Below, piece after piece: positions 16,074 to 22,953 of a DNA stretch of 32,058 nt. Position numbers and translations under genes: made by a program. Below the pieces are notes generated by a model, which searched no databases, was not told the origin of the DNA, and saw only the letters and a list, made by a program, of their open reading frames with translations. The stretch is from Rubrimonas sp036788415 (GTDB taxonomy: Bacteria; Pseudomonadota; Alphaproteobacteria; Rhodobacterales; Rhodobacteraceae). Where the stretch lies: contig NZ_DAIQNN010000035.1 in assembly GCF_036788415.1 (NCBI RefSeq), positions 1 to 32,058 on the forward strand, read 5' to 3'. How positions within the stretch are numbered: the stretch's first letter is position 1; each line of letters begins with the position of its first letter.

Positions 16074-16090
16074 GGTCGCTCTCCATCTCT
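16065..16090 (-). promoter_or_regulatory. infC translation start region with rare ATA codon
   Basis: Minus-strand sequence GATGGAGAGCGACCATAGCC. GGAG lies about 8 bases before ATA, which immediately precedes the conserved A-R-R-P-H-Q N-terminus. This supports non-AUG initiation and IF-3 feedback control. Confidence 0.65.
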
Positions 16091-16115
16091 GCGGCCGGAG
16101 CGCCTCCCGCGCCCC

Positions 16116-16170
16116 TTCGGCCAACCGAATATGCGCCGACGCCCCTCTTGCTTGGAGGGGCGTCGGGCGC
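16116..16170 (-). other. two hairpins in the infC leader / metallo-hydrolase 3' region
   Basis: A 15-pair stem with one bulged base spans 16133-16170; its core is CCGACGCCCCTC / GAGGGGCGTCGG, and the loop is 7 bases. A smaller stem TTCGG / CCGAA follows at 16116-16129. On the minus strand they lie 37 bases after the metallo-hydrolase stop and 43 bases before the infC start. This fits either a terminator for the upstream gene or a structured infC leader. No clear U-tract follows. Confidence 0.5.
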
Positions 16171-16206
16171 GCAAGGATAGCGAAACGGGGGCGCGACGCA
16201 AGAGCG

Positions 16207-16986
16207 TCAGCGCAGGACGACGACCGTCGGGCGGCTGGGAAGCGCGTCGCGCGACAGCACGATCGAGTCGGAGCCGTTCTCCCGGATGTCGAACTCGCTC
16301 GCCATGCCCGCGAGGAAGTCGTCGAGATTGCGCTCGCCGAACCAGTGCATCGGCAGCACGACGCGGGCGCGGAAGCGCTTGAGCACCTCGATCATCGCCG
16401 GGATGTTCATCGTGTAGCCGCCGTCCACCGGCGCCATCACCACGTCGAGCCGGCCGATCAGCCCGTAATGCGCGTCGGTCGGCTTGTGATGGAGGTGGCC
16501 GAGATGGCCGATGCACAGCCCCTGCGCCTCGAAGATGAAGATCGAATTGCCGAAAGGCTCGACTGCCCCCGACCAGCTGCGGATGTCGGTCGGCACATTG
16601 CGCACCAGCATGTCGCCGACCTCGACGTAATGATCGGCGGGACCGCCTTCGGGGTTCCAGCCGGGCAGCACATGAGCGATCGCCGGATCGGGATTGGCGG
16701 TCCAGTGCGTGGAATGGGCCTTGTTCATGGTCGCCACGTCCGGCGCGCGCCCGCCGCCATGCCAGCCGGCGTAATCGGTGACGGCGGCGATCCCGCCGGG
16801 CGTCTCGATGCGGAAGGAGGCGTGGCCGATGAAGCGGATCGAAACTTCGTGCTCGCCGAGGCGCAGCGAGGCGGGGATCAACCGCGCGCCCTGCTCCTGC
16901 GCTATCTGCATGCAGATCGAGGCGCGGGCGGGAAGAGCGGCGAGGACCGCCAGAACGAGACAGGTCGCGGCGAGACGCATGGGCAT
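16207..16986 (-). CDS. secreted metallo-beta-lactamase-fold hydrolase (UlaG-like)
   Basis: A 259-residue precursor with a Sec signal peptide (hydrophobic core at about residues 5-20, cleavage likely near A-R-A-S). The body resembles the UlaG/UPF0173 branch of metallo-beta-lactamase-fold proteins: G-H-A-S-F near residue 54, V-T-D-Y near residue 69, G-H-L-G-H-L-H-H near residue 160, A-P-V-D-G near residue 185, and L-P-M-H-W near residue 211. The usual H-x-H-x-D-H block is replaced by N-K-A-H-S-T-H-W (88-95), so the metal site is altered. Substrate unknown. The ATG at 16986 is supported by GGAG 6 bases upstream; a second ATG lies two codons on. Confidence 0.82.
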   Translation of the reverse strand: MPMRLAATCLVLAVLAALPARASICMQIAQEQGARLIPASLRLGEHEVSIRFIGHASFRIETPGGIAAVTDYAGWHGGGRAPDVATMNKAHSTHWTANPDPAIAHVLPGWNPEGGPADHYVEVGDMLVRNVPTDIRSWSGAVEPFGNSIFIFEAQGLCIGHLGHLHHKPTDAHYGLIGRLDVVMAPVDGGYTMNIPAMIEVLKRFRARVVLPMHWFGERNLDDFLAGMASEFDIRENGSDSIVLSRDALPSRPTVVVLR

Positions 16987-17051
16987 TGGCGGCTCCTCGG
17001 TCGGCTGGCGCTGAACGTGAGGTAGCGCCGTCGCCTCCTGCGGCAACCGCG

Positions 17052-17318
17052 TCAGAGCATCCCGAGGGCCGCCATGTAGGTTTGGAGGATCGCCTCCTCC
17101 TCCTGCCGCTCCTCGAGGCGCTTCTTGCGCAGGGCGATCAGCTTGCGGATGGCCTTGGTGTCGAAGCCCTCGGACTTGGCCTGCGCCATGATCTCCTTGA
17201 CGTCGTCGGCCAGCGCGCGGCGCTCCTCCTCCAGCCGCTCGATCTTCTCGACGATCTGGCGCAGCTGGGCGGCGGTGACGCCGTGGACGGAATCGGCGGT
17301 GTCGAGCACGTCGGACAT
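17052..17318 (-). CDS. gapR: GapR / DUF2312 nucleoid-associated protein
   Basis: An 88-residue, highly charged, coiled-coil protein. The family signature is clear: V-E-K-I-E-R-L-E-E-E-R near residue 23, E-A-K-S/A-K-S-E-G-F-D-T-K near residue 47, and I-R-K-L-I-A-L-R-K-K near residue 57. In Caulobacter GapR binds overtwisted, AT-rich DNA ahead of polymerases and stimulates topoisomerases. Here it lies between an Lrp-type regulator gene and the metallo-hydrolase gene, all on the minus strand, with 65-base gaps on both sides. The presence of GapR supports an alphaproteobacterial host. Confidence 0.93.
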   Translation of the reverse strand: MSDVLDTADSVHGVTAAQLRQIVEKIERLEEERRALADDVKEIMAQAKSEGFDTKAIRKLIALRKKRLEERQEEEAILQTYMAALGML

Positions 17319-17383
17319 GGAGAGCCTCCGGGAGGGTGCGGGGCCGAACTGCTAGGCGAGGCGGCGCCGCGCGGCAAGGCCCC

Positions 17384-17881
17384 TCAACCCTGTTCGGCGC
17401 GCGCCTCGAGCACGTCGAAGGGCACGCCCGGCTCGTCCTTGGCGGCGCGGATCACCAGCGAGGTCTTGACGCTCGCGACGTTCGGGGCGGAGGTCAGCTG
17501 GCCGGTGAGGAAGGACTGGAAGGTGGAGAGGTCGGGCGCCACGCATTTCAGCAGGAAATCGATCTCGCCGTTGAGCATGTGGCACTCGCGCACGAGCGGC
17601 CAGGCGCGGCAGAGCGTCTCGAAGGCGACGAGGTCGGCTTCGGCCTGCTTGATCAGCCCGACCATGGCGAAGACGCCGACTTCGAAGCCCAGCGCCCGCG
17701 GATCGACCTTGGCGTGATAGCCGCGGATCAGCCCGCCCTCCTCCAGCGTGCGCACGCGGCGCAGGCAGGGCGGCGCGGAGATGCCCACCCGGCGCGACAG
17801 CTCGACATTGGTCATCCTGCCGTCGGCCTGAAGCTCGGCGAGGATTTTTCTGTCGATCGGGTCGAGTTTGCCGCCGCTCAT
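17384..17881 (-). CDS. Lrp/AsnC family transcriptional regulator
   Basis: A 165-residue feast/famine regulator. The N-terminal helix-turn-helix runs from L-D-P-I-D-R-K-I-L near residue 6 to S-R-R-V-G-I-S-A-P-P-C-L-R-R-V (about 29-43). The C-terminal RAM ligand domain spans about residues 70-150 and includes G-E-I-D-F-L-L near residue 104. It most likely senses an amino acid. The ATG at 17881 gives the usual short N-terminus. The gene is divergent from the ELM1-family gene, with a palindrome-rich, unusually AT-rich stretch between them. Regulated genes cannot be deduced beyond that neighbour and itself. Confidence 0.92.
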   Translation of the reverse strand: MSGGKLDPIDRKILAELQADGRMTNVELSRRVGISAPPCLRRVRTLEEGGLIRGYHAKVDPRALGFEVGVFAMVGLIKQAEADLVAFETLCRAWPLVRECHMLNGEIDFLLKCVAPDLSTFQSFLTGQLTSAPNVASVKTSLVIRAAKDEPGVPFDVLEARAEQG

Positions 17882-17942
17882 CGTCGCTTCCGGATGTAGA
17901 GTGCTGTCGGAGGCCATGCCGGCCGGCGCCCCCTTTGGCGGC

Positions 17943-17992
17943 GTGTTACCGCCTCGGGGCGACGGTGGCAACAATATTGCGTTTGAGCGCAA
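17943..17992. promoter_or_regulatory. candidate Lrp operator and lrp promoter in a divergent region
   Basis: The minus strand shows TTGCCA (17971-17966), 17 bases, then TAACAC (17948-17943): a plausible lrp promoter. Overlapping and beside its -35 are GCAACAATATTGC (17968-17980, containing the perfect palindrome CAATATTG) and TTGCG-TTTGAG-CGCAA (17977-17992). AT-rich dyads of this kind suit Lrp/AsnC binding; autoregulation is inferred. Confidence 0.4.
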
Positions 17993-17995
17993 CAA

Positions 17996-19030
17996 ATGGA
18001 AATGGCGCGGCAAATGGAAACCGATCTCGCGAAGGCGACGCGCAACGGAGACGAACCGGTCATCTGGGCGGTGACCGACGGGCGGGCGGGCAACTCCCGA
18101 CAGGCGCTGGCGCTGGCGGCGGCGGTGGCGCGCCGCGTCGGCGGGCGGGCCGAGACGCGGACCGTCGCGCTGCGCAAGCCCTTCGACCTCGCGCCGCCCG
18201 CGCTCTGGGCGCTGGGCGGGGCGCGCGAGGGTGGTTGGCCGTTCAGCGGGCTGGAGGATCGCGGGGCGGGGCTCGCGCGGCCCTGGCCGGCGATGGCGGT
18301 CGGCGCGGGCCGGCGCAGCGCGCCCATCGTCGCGGCGCTGCGGCGGCTCGGCGGGGTGCGGGCGGTGCAGGTCCTCGCGCCGCAGATGCGGCTCTCGGCT
18401 TTCGACCGGGTGGTCGCGCCGTTCCATGACGGGCTGCGCGGCGAGAATGTCACCGAAACCCTGGGCGGTCTCAACGACCTCGACCCCGAGACGCTGGCCC
18501 GCGAGGCCGAACGCTGGCGCCAGCGGCTCGGCCATCTGCCGCGCCCGCGCGTGGCGGTGCTTGTCGGCGGCCCGAGCGCCTCCGCCGCTTTCGGCGCGCA
18601 TGCGGTGGGCGCGCTGACCGAGGGGTTGGCGCGGCTGGCGGTGGACGGCGCCGGGCTGATGATCACGCCTTCGCGCCGCACGCCGCGCGGCGTGGTGGAC
18701 CGGCTGGCGGAGGCCGTGACGGGTTTCGGCGGCTGGGTCTGGGGCGGGCGGGGCGAGAACCCCTATCCCGCGGTGCTCGGCCTCGCCGAGGCCATCGCCG
18801 TGACCGCCGACTCGGTCAACATGGCTTCGGAGGCGGCGAGCACGGGCAAGCCCGTTCTGGTGTTTGCGGTGGACCGACTCGACGCGAAGATCGCGCGGTT
18901 TCACGACGCGCTGCGCGCGCACGGCGCCTCGCGGCCGTTCGAGGGCGCGCTCGACCTGTGGCGCTACCCGCCGCTGCGCGAGACCGAGCGGGTCGCCGAA
19001 CAGGTCGCGGGGCTGCTGGCGCCCGCCTGA
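17996..19030 (+). CDS. ELM1-family (COG3660/DUF1022) protein
   Basis: A 344-residue soluble protein of the family named after plant mitochondrial fission factor ELM1. Typical features are the N-terminal W-A-V-T-D-G-R-A-G-N near residues 22-31, V-L-A-P-Q-M near residue 120, a G-G-P-S-A region near residue 190, and the C-terminal T-A-D-S-V-N-M-A-S-E-A near residue 260. The last motif resembles the nucleotide-sugar-binding part of GT-B fold glycosyltransferases. Function in bacteria is unknown to me. Three ATGs cluster at the start (17996, 18002, 18014) without a good Shine-Dalgarno; the first is given. It is divergent from lrp and 62 bases upstream of trxB. Confidence 0.83.
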   Translation: MEMARQMETDLAKATRNGDEPVIWAVTDGRAGNSRQALALAAAVARRVGGRAETRTVALRKPFDLAPPALWALGGAREGGWPFSGLEDRGAGLARPWPAMAVGAGRRSAPIVAALRRLGGVRAVQVLAPQMRLSAFDRVVAPFHDGLRGENVTETLGGLNDLDPETLAREAERWRQRLGHLPRPRVAVLVGGPSASAAFGAHAVGALTEGLARLAVDGAGLMITPSRRTPRGVVDRLAEAVTGFGGWVWGGRGENPYPAVLGLAEAIAVTADSVNMASEAASTGKPVLVFAVDRLDAKIARFHDALRAHGASRPFEGALDLWRYPPLRETERVAEQVAGLLAPA

Positions 19031-19092
19031 GGGCCTATTGGCGCGCGCGCATCCGTTGAATAGATGGAGCGGGGTCTTGCGGGAGAGAGGTC

Positions 19093-20073
19093 ATGGCGAC
19101 GGAGAGGCATGTGCGGCTGCTGATCATCGGATCGGGGCCGGCGGGCTACACGGCGGGGGTCTATGGCGCGCGGGCGATGCTTTCGCCCGTGCTGATCCAG
19201 GGCATCCAGCCGGGCGGGCAGCTCACCATCACCACCGATGTCGAGAACTGGCCGGGCGACGCCTCGGTGATGGGCCCCGACCTGATGGTGCGGATGGAGG
19301 CCCATGCGCGCGAGATGGGGACCGAGATCGTCTCCGACCACATCGCCGCGCTCGACCTGTCGCAGCGGCCCTTCCGCGCCGTGGGCGACGGCGGCGACGT
19401 GTATCTGGCCGACGCGCTGATCCTCGCCACCGGCGCGCAGGCGAAATGGCTTGAGCTGCCGTCCGAGCAGAAGTTCAAGGGCTTCGGCGTCTCGGCCTGC
19501 GCGACCTGCGACGGCTTCTTCTACCGCGGCAAGGAGGTCGTCGTGATCGGCGGCGGCAATTCGGCGGTGGAGGAGGCGCTTTACCTCACCCATCACGCCA
19601 GCAAGGTGACCATCGTTCACCGGCGCGACGCCTTCCGCGCCGAGAAAATCCTGCAGAACCGGCTCTTCGCGCACCCCAAGATCGAGGTGATCTGGAACCA
19701 CACGCTCGACGAGGTTCTGGGGACCGAGGACCCGCTCGGGGTGACCGGGGTGCGGCTGCGCTCCATGGTCGACGGCGCGACGCGCGAGCTCGCGACCGAC
19801 GGGGTGTTCATCGCCATAGGCCACGCCCCGGCCTCCTCGCTGGTGGAGGGGCAGCTGGAGCTGCGGCGCGGCGGCTATGTGGTGACGAAGCCCGACAGCA
19901 CGGCGACCTCGATCCCCGGCGTGTTCGCGGCGGGCGACGTGACCGACGACGTGTTCCGGCAGGCGGTGACGTCCGCGGGCATGGGCTGCATGGCGGCGCT
20001 CGAGGCGGAGAAGTTCCTGTCGGCCCATGAGGCTGGGCAAGCGGCTGGCGAAGCGGCGCAGGCCGCGCAATAA
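19093..20073 (+). CDS. trxB: TrxB, thioredoxin-disulfide reductase
   Basis: FAD- and NADPH-dependent reductase that keeps cytoplasmic thioredoxin reduced. The 326-residue protein has the FAD motif G-S-G-P-A-G at 13-18, the redox-active C-A-T-C at 136-139, the NADPH motif G-G-G-N-S-A at 153-158, and the C-terminal F-A-A-G-D-V-T-D. The ATG is preceded by GGGAGAGAGG. It may share a transcript with the ELM1-family gene upstream; a poor promoter-like pair (TTGGCG, 17 bases, TAGATG at 19061-19066) lies in the gap. A perfect hairpin follows the stop. Confidence 0.96.
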   Translation: MATERHVRLLIIGSGPAGYTAGVYGARAMLSPVLIQGIQPGGQLTITTDVENWPGDASVMGPDLMVRMEAHAREMGTEIVSDHIAALDLSQRPFRAVGDGGDVYLADALILATGAQAKWLELPSEQKFKGFGVSACATCDGFFYRGKEVVVIGGGNSAVEEALYLTHHASKVTIVHRRDAFRAEKILQNRLFAHPKIEVIWNHTLDEVLGTEDPLGVTGVRLRSMVDGATRELATDGVFIAIGHAPASSLVEGQLELRRGGYVVTKPDSTATSIPGVFAAGDVTDDVFRQAVTSAGMGCMAALEAEKFLSAHEAGQAAGEAAQAAQ

Positions 20074-20088
20074 ACCACGAACGCACAA

Positions 20089-20109
20089 GCGGCCCGGCGA
20101 ACGGGCCGC
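20089..20109 (+). terminator. hairpin after trxB
   Basis: Perfect 8-bp stem GCGGCCCG / CGGGCCGC with loop GCGAA, 15 bases after the trxB stop and 18 bases before the next start. No U-tract. It may terminate trxB or act as a leader structure of the ABC operon. Confidence 0.5.
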
Positions 20110-20127
20110 GACAGGGGAGGACGACCG

Positions 20128-21141
20128 ATGACCTCGATCACCCGCCGCCAGTCGCTGGCGCTGCTGGGCGGCGCGACCGCCGCCGCGGCTCTCGCGACGC
20201 CCGCGCTCGCCAGCCGCAAGACCGTGGTGGGCGCGTTGCGTCTGACGAGCCACGCCGGCAGCTTCGCGGCGCTCAAGCGCGGTTATTTCGCGGAAGCCGG
20301 GCTCGACGCGGAGCTGAAGTTCTTCGAGGCCGCGCAGCCGATGGCGCTCGCCATCGCGTCGGGCGACGTCGATTTCGGGATGACGGCGATCACCGGCGGG
20401 CTGATCTCGCTGGCCGACAAGGGCGCGGTCAAGGTGATCGGCGGGGCGCTGAGCGAGGAGAAGGGCATCGCCGGGCAGGTGATCCTCGCCTCCAACGCCG
20501 CTTTCGACGCGGGCCTCGACGCGCCGGGCAAGCTCGGCGGGCGCAGCTTCGGCAGCACGACGCCGGGCTCCTCCTTCCACTACATGGGCGCCAAGATCGC
20601 CGCCGCGGAAGGCGCGACGGTGGAGTTCCGCCACCTCCAGAAAGTGGGCGCGGTGATCGGCGCGCTGAAATCGGGCCAGATCGACGCGTGGTCGATCGTG
20701 CCGCATATCGGCCAGTCGCTGGCGGCCTCGGGCGGGGCGAAGATCATCGGACAGGTGGCGGATTATCTGCCGGGCTATCAGGTGACGACCCTGTTCACCT
20801 CGGCCAGGAACGCCGCCGAGGAACGCGCGCTGACGGAGGGCTTCGTCGCCGCCGTCTCTCGCGGGGTGGCGGACTACAACGCCGCGCTGGTCGAGCAGTC
20901 GGCGGGCGAGGCGGCGCGCGACGCGATGGTCGCTCTGATCCACGAGCACGTCTATTCCGATCGTCCGCTGGCGGAGGCCGCGCCGAGCATCCTCGCCGGC
21001 GCGATGCGGCTCAACGAGGGCGCGGCGCTCAACATGGCGTCGGTCGCCGACCAGCTCGACTGGTTCAAGGCGGAGGGCATGGCGCCGGCGTCGATCACTC
21101 TGGAGACGCTGGTCGATCCGAGCTTCGTCGCCGCGATCTAG
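20128..21141 (+). CDS. ABC transporter solute-binding protein (NMT1/SsuA/TauA-like), Tat-exported
   Basis: A 337-residue periplasmic binding protein precursor. It has a Tat signal with twin Arg at 6-7 followed by Q-S-L-A-L, and probable cleavage after A-L-A at residue 28. The mature part has the NMT1/SsuA-like start (K-R-G-Y-F-A-E-A-G-L-D near residue 50) and the segment G-D-V-D-F-G-M-T near residue 78. The group binds sulfonates, taurine, thiamine precursors or aromatic acids, so the ligand cannot be fixed. GGGGAGGA precedes the ATG. First gene of a three-gene importer operon with the ATPase and permease. Confidence 0.9.
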   Translation: MTSITRRQSLALLGGATAAAALATPALASRKTVVGALRLTSHAGSFAALKRGYFAEAGLDAELKFFEAAQPMALAIASGDVDFGMTAITGGLISLADKGAVKVIGGALSEEKGIAGQVILASNAAFDAGLDAPGKLGGRSFGSTTPGSSFHYMGAKIAAAEGATVEFRHLQKVGAVIGALKSGQIDAWSIVPHIGQSLAASGGAKIIGQVADYLPGYQVTTLFTSARNAAEERALTEGFVAAVSRGVADYNAALVEQSAGEAARDAMVALIHEHVYSDRPLAEAAPSILAGAMRLNEGAALNMASVADQLDWFKAEGMAPASITLETLVDPSFVAAI

Positions 21142-21148
21142 AGGCCTC

Positions 21149-21167
21149 AGGGGCCGCGAAGGCCCCT
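21149..21167 (+). other. intra-operon hairpin after the ABC binding-protein gene
   Basis: Perfect 7-bp stem AGGGGCC / GGCCCCT with loop GCGAA, 7 bases after the stop and 19 bases before the ATPase ATG. Likely 3' stabiliser or attenuator giving excess binding protein over the membrane components. Confidence 0.5.
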
Positions 21168-21186
21168 TCCCCGCCGGGAGCGCGCG

Positions 21187-21954
21187 ATGGAACTGTCCCT
21201 TGTCGGCGTCTCGCACCGCTATGGCGGCGTCGAGGTGCTGCGCGACCTGACGCTCGCGATCCCCTCGGGGCGGATCACCTGCATCGTGGGCCCCTCGGGC
21301 TGCGGCAAGTCCACGCTGCTGCGGCTGATGGGCGGGCTGGAGCGGGCGGACGCCGGCGCGATCCTCCAGATCGGCGCGCCGCCGCCCGGCTGCCTCAACG
21401 CGCTGACTTACGTGTTTCAGGATTTCGCGCTGCTGCCCTGGCGCAGCGTCGCCGGCAACGTCTCGCTCGCGCTCGAGGATCACCCTCTGCCGCCGGGACG
21501 GGCCGAGGCGGTCATCGCCGACGTCCTGGCGCGCACCCGGCTGAGCGAGTTCCGCGACGCCCTCCCCCGGCAGCTTTCGGGCGGGATGAAGCAGCGCGTC
21601 GCCATCGCGCGGGCGCTGGCGGTGGAGCCGGCGGTGATGCTGATGGACGAGCCGCTCTCCGCGCTCGACAGCCAGACGCGCGAGTTGCTGATGGACGATC
21701 TGGTCGAGCTGTGGGAGCGGGCGCCGTTCACGGCGGTCTATGTCACGCACAACCTCGCGGAAGCGGTGCGGCTCGGCCACCGGATCGTGGTGCTGTCGCG
21801 CAGGCCGGGGCGCATCCGCGAGATCGTCGAGGTCAACCGGCCGCTCTCGGGGCGGGCGCTGGCCGATCCGGCGATGGAGGCCTATCAGCGGCGGTTGTGG
21901 AGCCTGATGCGCGACGAGGCGCGGGCGGCGGATGCGGAGCTGGTCGATGGCTGA
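21187..21954 (+). CDS. ABC transporter ATP-binding protein (SsuB/TauB-like)
   Basis: Cytoplasmic ATPase energising the importer, 255 residues. Walker A G-P-S-G-C-G-K-S-T is at 35-43, the Q-loop at F-Q-D-F near residue 78, the signature L-S-G-G-M-K-Q at 130-136, Walker B V-M-L-M-D-E-P at 150-156, then D-loop S-A-L-D and the H-loop histidine in Y-V-T-H-N. The arrangement matches nitrate/sulfonate/taurine-type importers. The 3' end overlaps the permease gene by 8 bases, indicating coupled translation. Confidence 0.94.
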   Translation: MELSLVGVSHRYGGVEVLRDLTLAIPSGRITCIVGPSGCGKSTLLRLMGGLERADAGAILQIGAPPPGCLNALTYVFQDFALLPWRSVAGNVSLALEDHPLPPGRAEAVIADVLARTRLSEFRDALPRQLSGGMKQRVAIARALAVEPAVMLMDEPLSALDSQTRELLMDDLVELWERAPFTAVYVTHNLAEAVRLGHRIVVLSRRPGRIREIVEVNRPLSGRALADPAMEAYQRRLWSLMRDEARAADAELVDG

Positions 21955-22798
21955 CGTGGCGCTATCGCGCGAGGCGACCGAGGCGCCGGCCCGCGATGCC
22001 GCGGCTGGGGCGCCGGCCCGCCCTGTGCCCTTCCGGGGCGGCGGGTTCCGCCCGTCGGCCAAGCGCGGCGTCGGCGCGCTGGTGTTTCTGGCGCTGGTGG
22101 CGCTGGTGGAATGGGGCGCGCGGGCGGGGTGGATTTCGAACCTCACGCTTCCGCGCCCTTCGGACGTTCTGGCGACGCTCGGCGATCTTGTCGCCTCGGG
22201 GCTGCTCTGGGCGCATCTGCTCCCGTCGCTGTCGCGGCTCGCTGTGGGGGCCGCGCTTGGGGTGAGCGCGGGGGTGGCGACAGGGGTCGCGATCGGGCTG
22301 TTCTCCTACGTGCGGTCGGGGCTGTCGCCGCTGGTGGCGGCGTTGTTCCCGATCCCCAAGATCGCGCTGCTGCCGCTTTTCGTGATCTGGTTCGGCATCG
22401 ACGAGGGCTCGAAATACGCGCTGATCGCCTTCGGGACGTTCACGCCGATGGTGGTGGCGACCTTCGGCGCGGTGGACAATGTGGACCGGACGCTGATCCG
22501 CATGGGCCAGAGCTTCGGGCTGTCCTGGTGGTCGATCGTGCGCAAGATCGTGCTGCCGGGCGCGATGCCGGGCATCCTCTCGGGGCTGCGGATCGGACTC
22601 GCCATCGGGATCATCCTGCTGGTCGCCGCCGAGATGCTCGGCGCGCAGCGGGGCGTGGGCGCATACATTCTGGAGGCGGGCGCGCTCTACGATCTGGAGC
22701 GGCTGTTCGCCGGCGTGACGATCCTGTCGCTGATGGGGTTGGCGGTCAGCGCGGGGATCGGCTGGCTGGAGCGGCGGCTGCTCGACTGGCGGGCGTGA
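21947..22798 (+). CDS. ABC transporter permease (SsuC/TauC-like)
   Basis: Inner-membrane subunit of the importer, 283 residues with about six membrane segments. A Pro/Ala-rich cytoplasmic N-terminus of about 40 residues precedes the first helix. The conserved cytoplasmic EAA-type loop is visible as M-G-Q-S-F-G-L-S near residue 185, followed by I-V-L-P-G-A-M-P. L-P-R-P-S-D-V near residue 66 is typical of the SsuC/TauC group. The ATG at 21947 lies inside the ATPase gene. It is convergent with the aminotransferase gene. Confidence 0.93.
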   Translation: MADVALSREATEAPARDAAAGAPARPVPFRGGGFRPSAKRGVGALVFLALVALVEWGARAGWISNLTLPRPSDVLATLGDLVASGLLWAHLLPSLSRLAVGAALGVSAGVATGVAIGLFSYVRSGLSPLVAALFPIPKIALLPLFVIWFGIDEGSKYALIAFGTFTPMVVATFGAVDNVDRTLIRMGQSFGLSWWSIVRKIVLPGAMPGILSGLRIGLAIGIILLVAAEMLGAQRGVGAYILEAGALYDLERLFAGVTILSLMGLAVSAGIGWLERRLLDWRA

Positions 22799-22849
22799 GG
22801 GGGGGCGGCGGACGATCCCCGCTCGCCCCTTGGTCCATGCGGCCGGCAC

Positions 22850-22883
22850 GGACCGCGCCCTGCCTGGGGGGAGGGCGCGGTCC
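22850..22883. terminator. bidirectional terminator between the ABC permease and aminotransferase genes
   Basis: Perfect 12-bp stem GGACCGCGCCCT / AGGGCGCGGTCC with a 10-base loop, centred in the 155-base gap between the convergent stops. No U-tract. The rest of the gap shows no other feature. Confidence 0.6.
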
Positions 22884-22953
22884 TCAGCGCTCATGCCGAC
22901 CGGCGCATCGCGGCCCCCGTCGGGACGCCGAAGAGCCTCGCCGCCCAGCCACC

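Noticed and set aside
15757..17025. 422-codon + strand frame opposite infC and the metallo-hydrolase
   Set aside because: Both minus-strand genes have clear family signatures; this frame has none.
18964..22146. Antisense open frame of 1060 codons on the minus strand across trxB and the ABC genes
   Set aside because: The + strand carries unmistakable trxB and ABC motifs in continuous frames; long antisense frames are expected at this GC content and the translation is Arg/His/Gln-rich with no domain.
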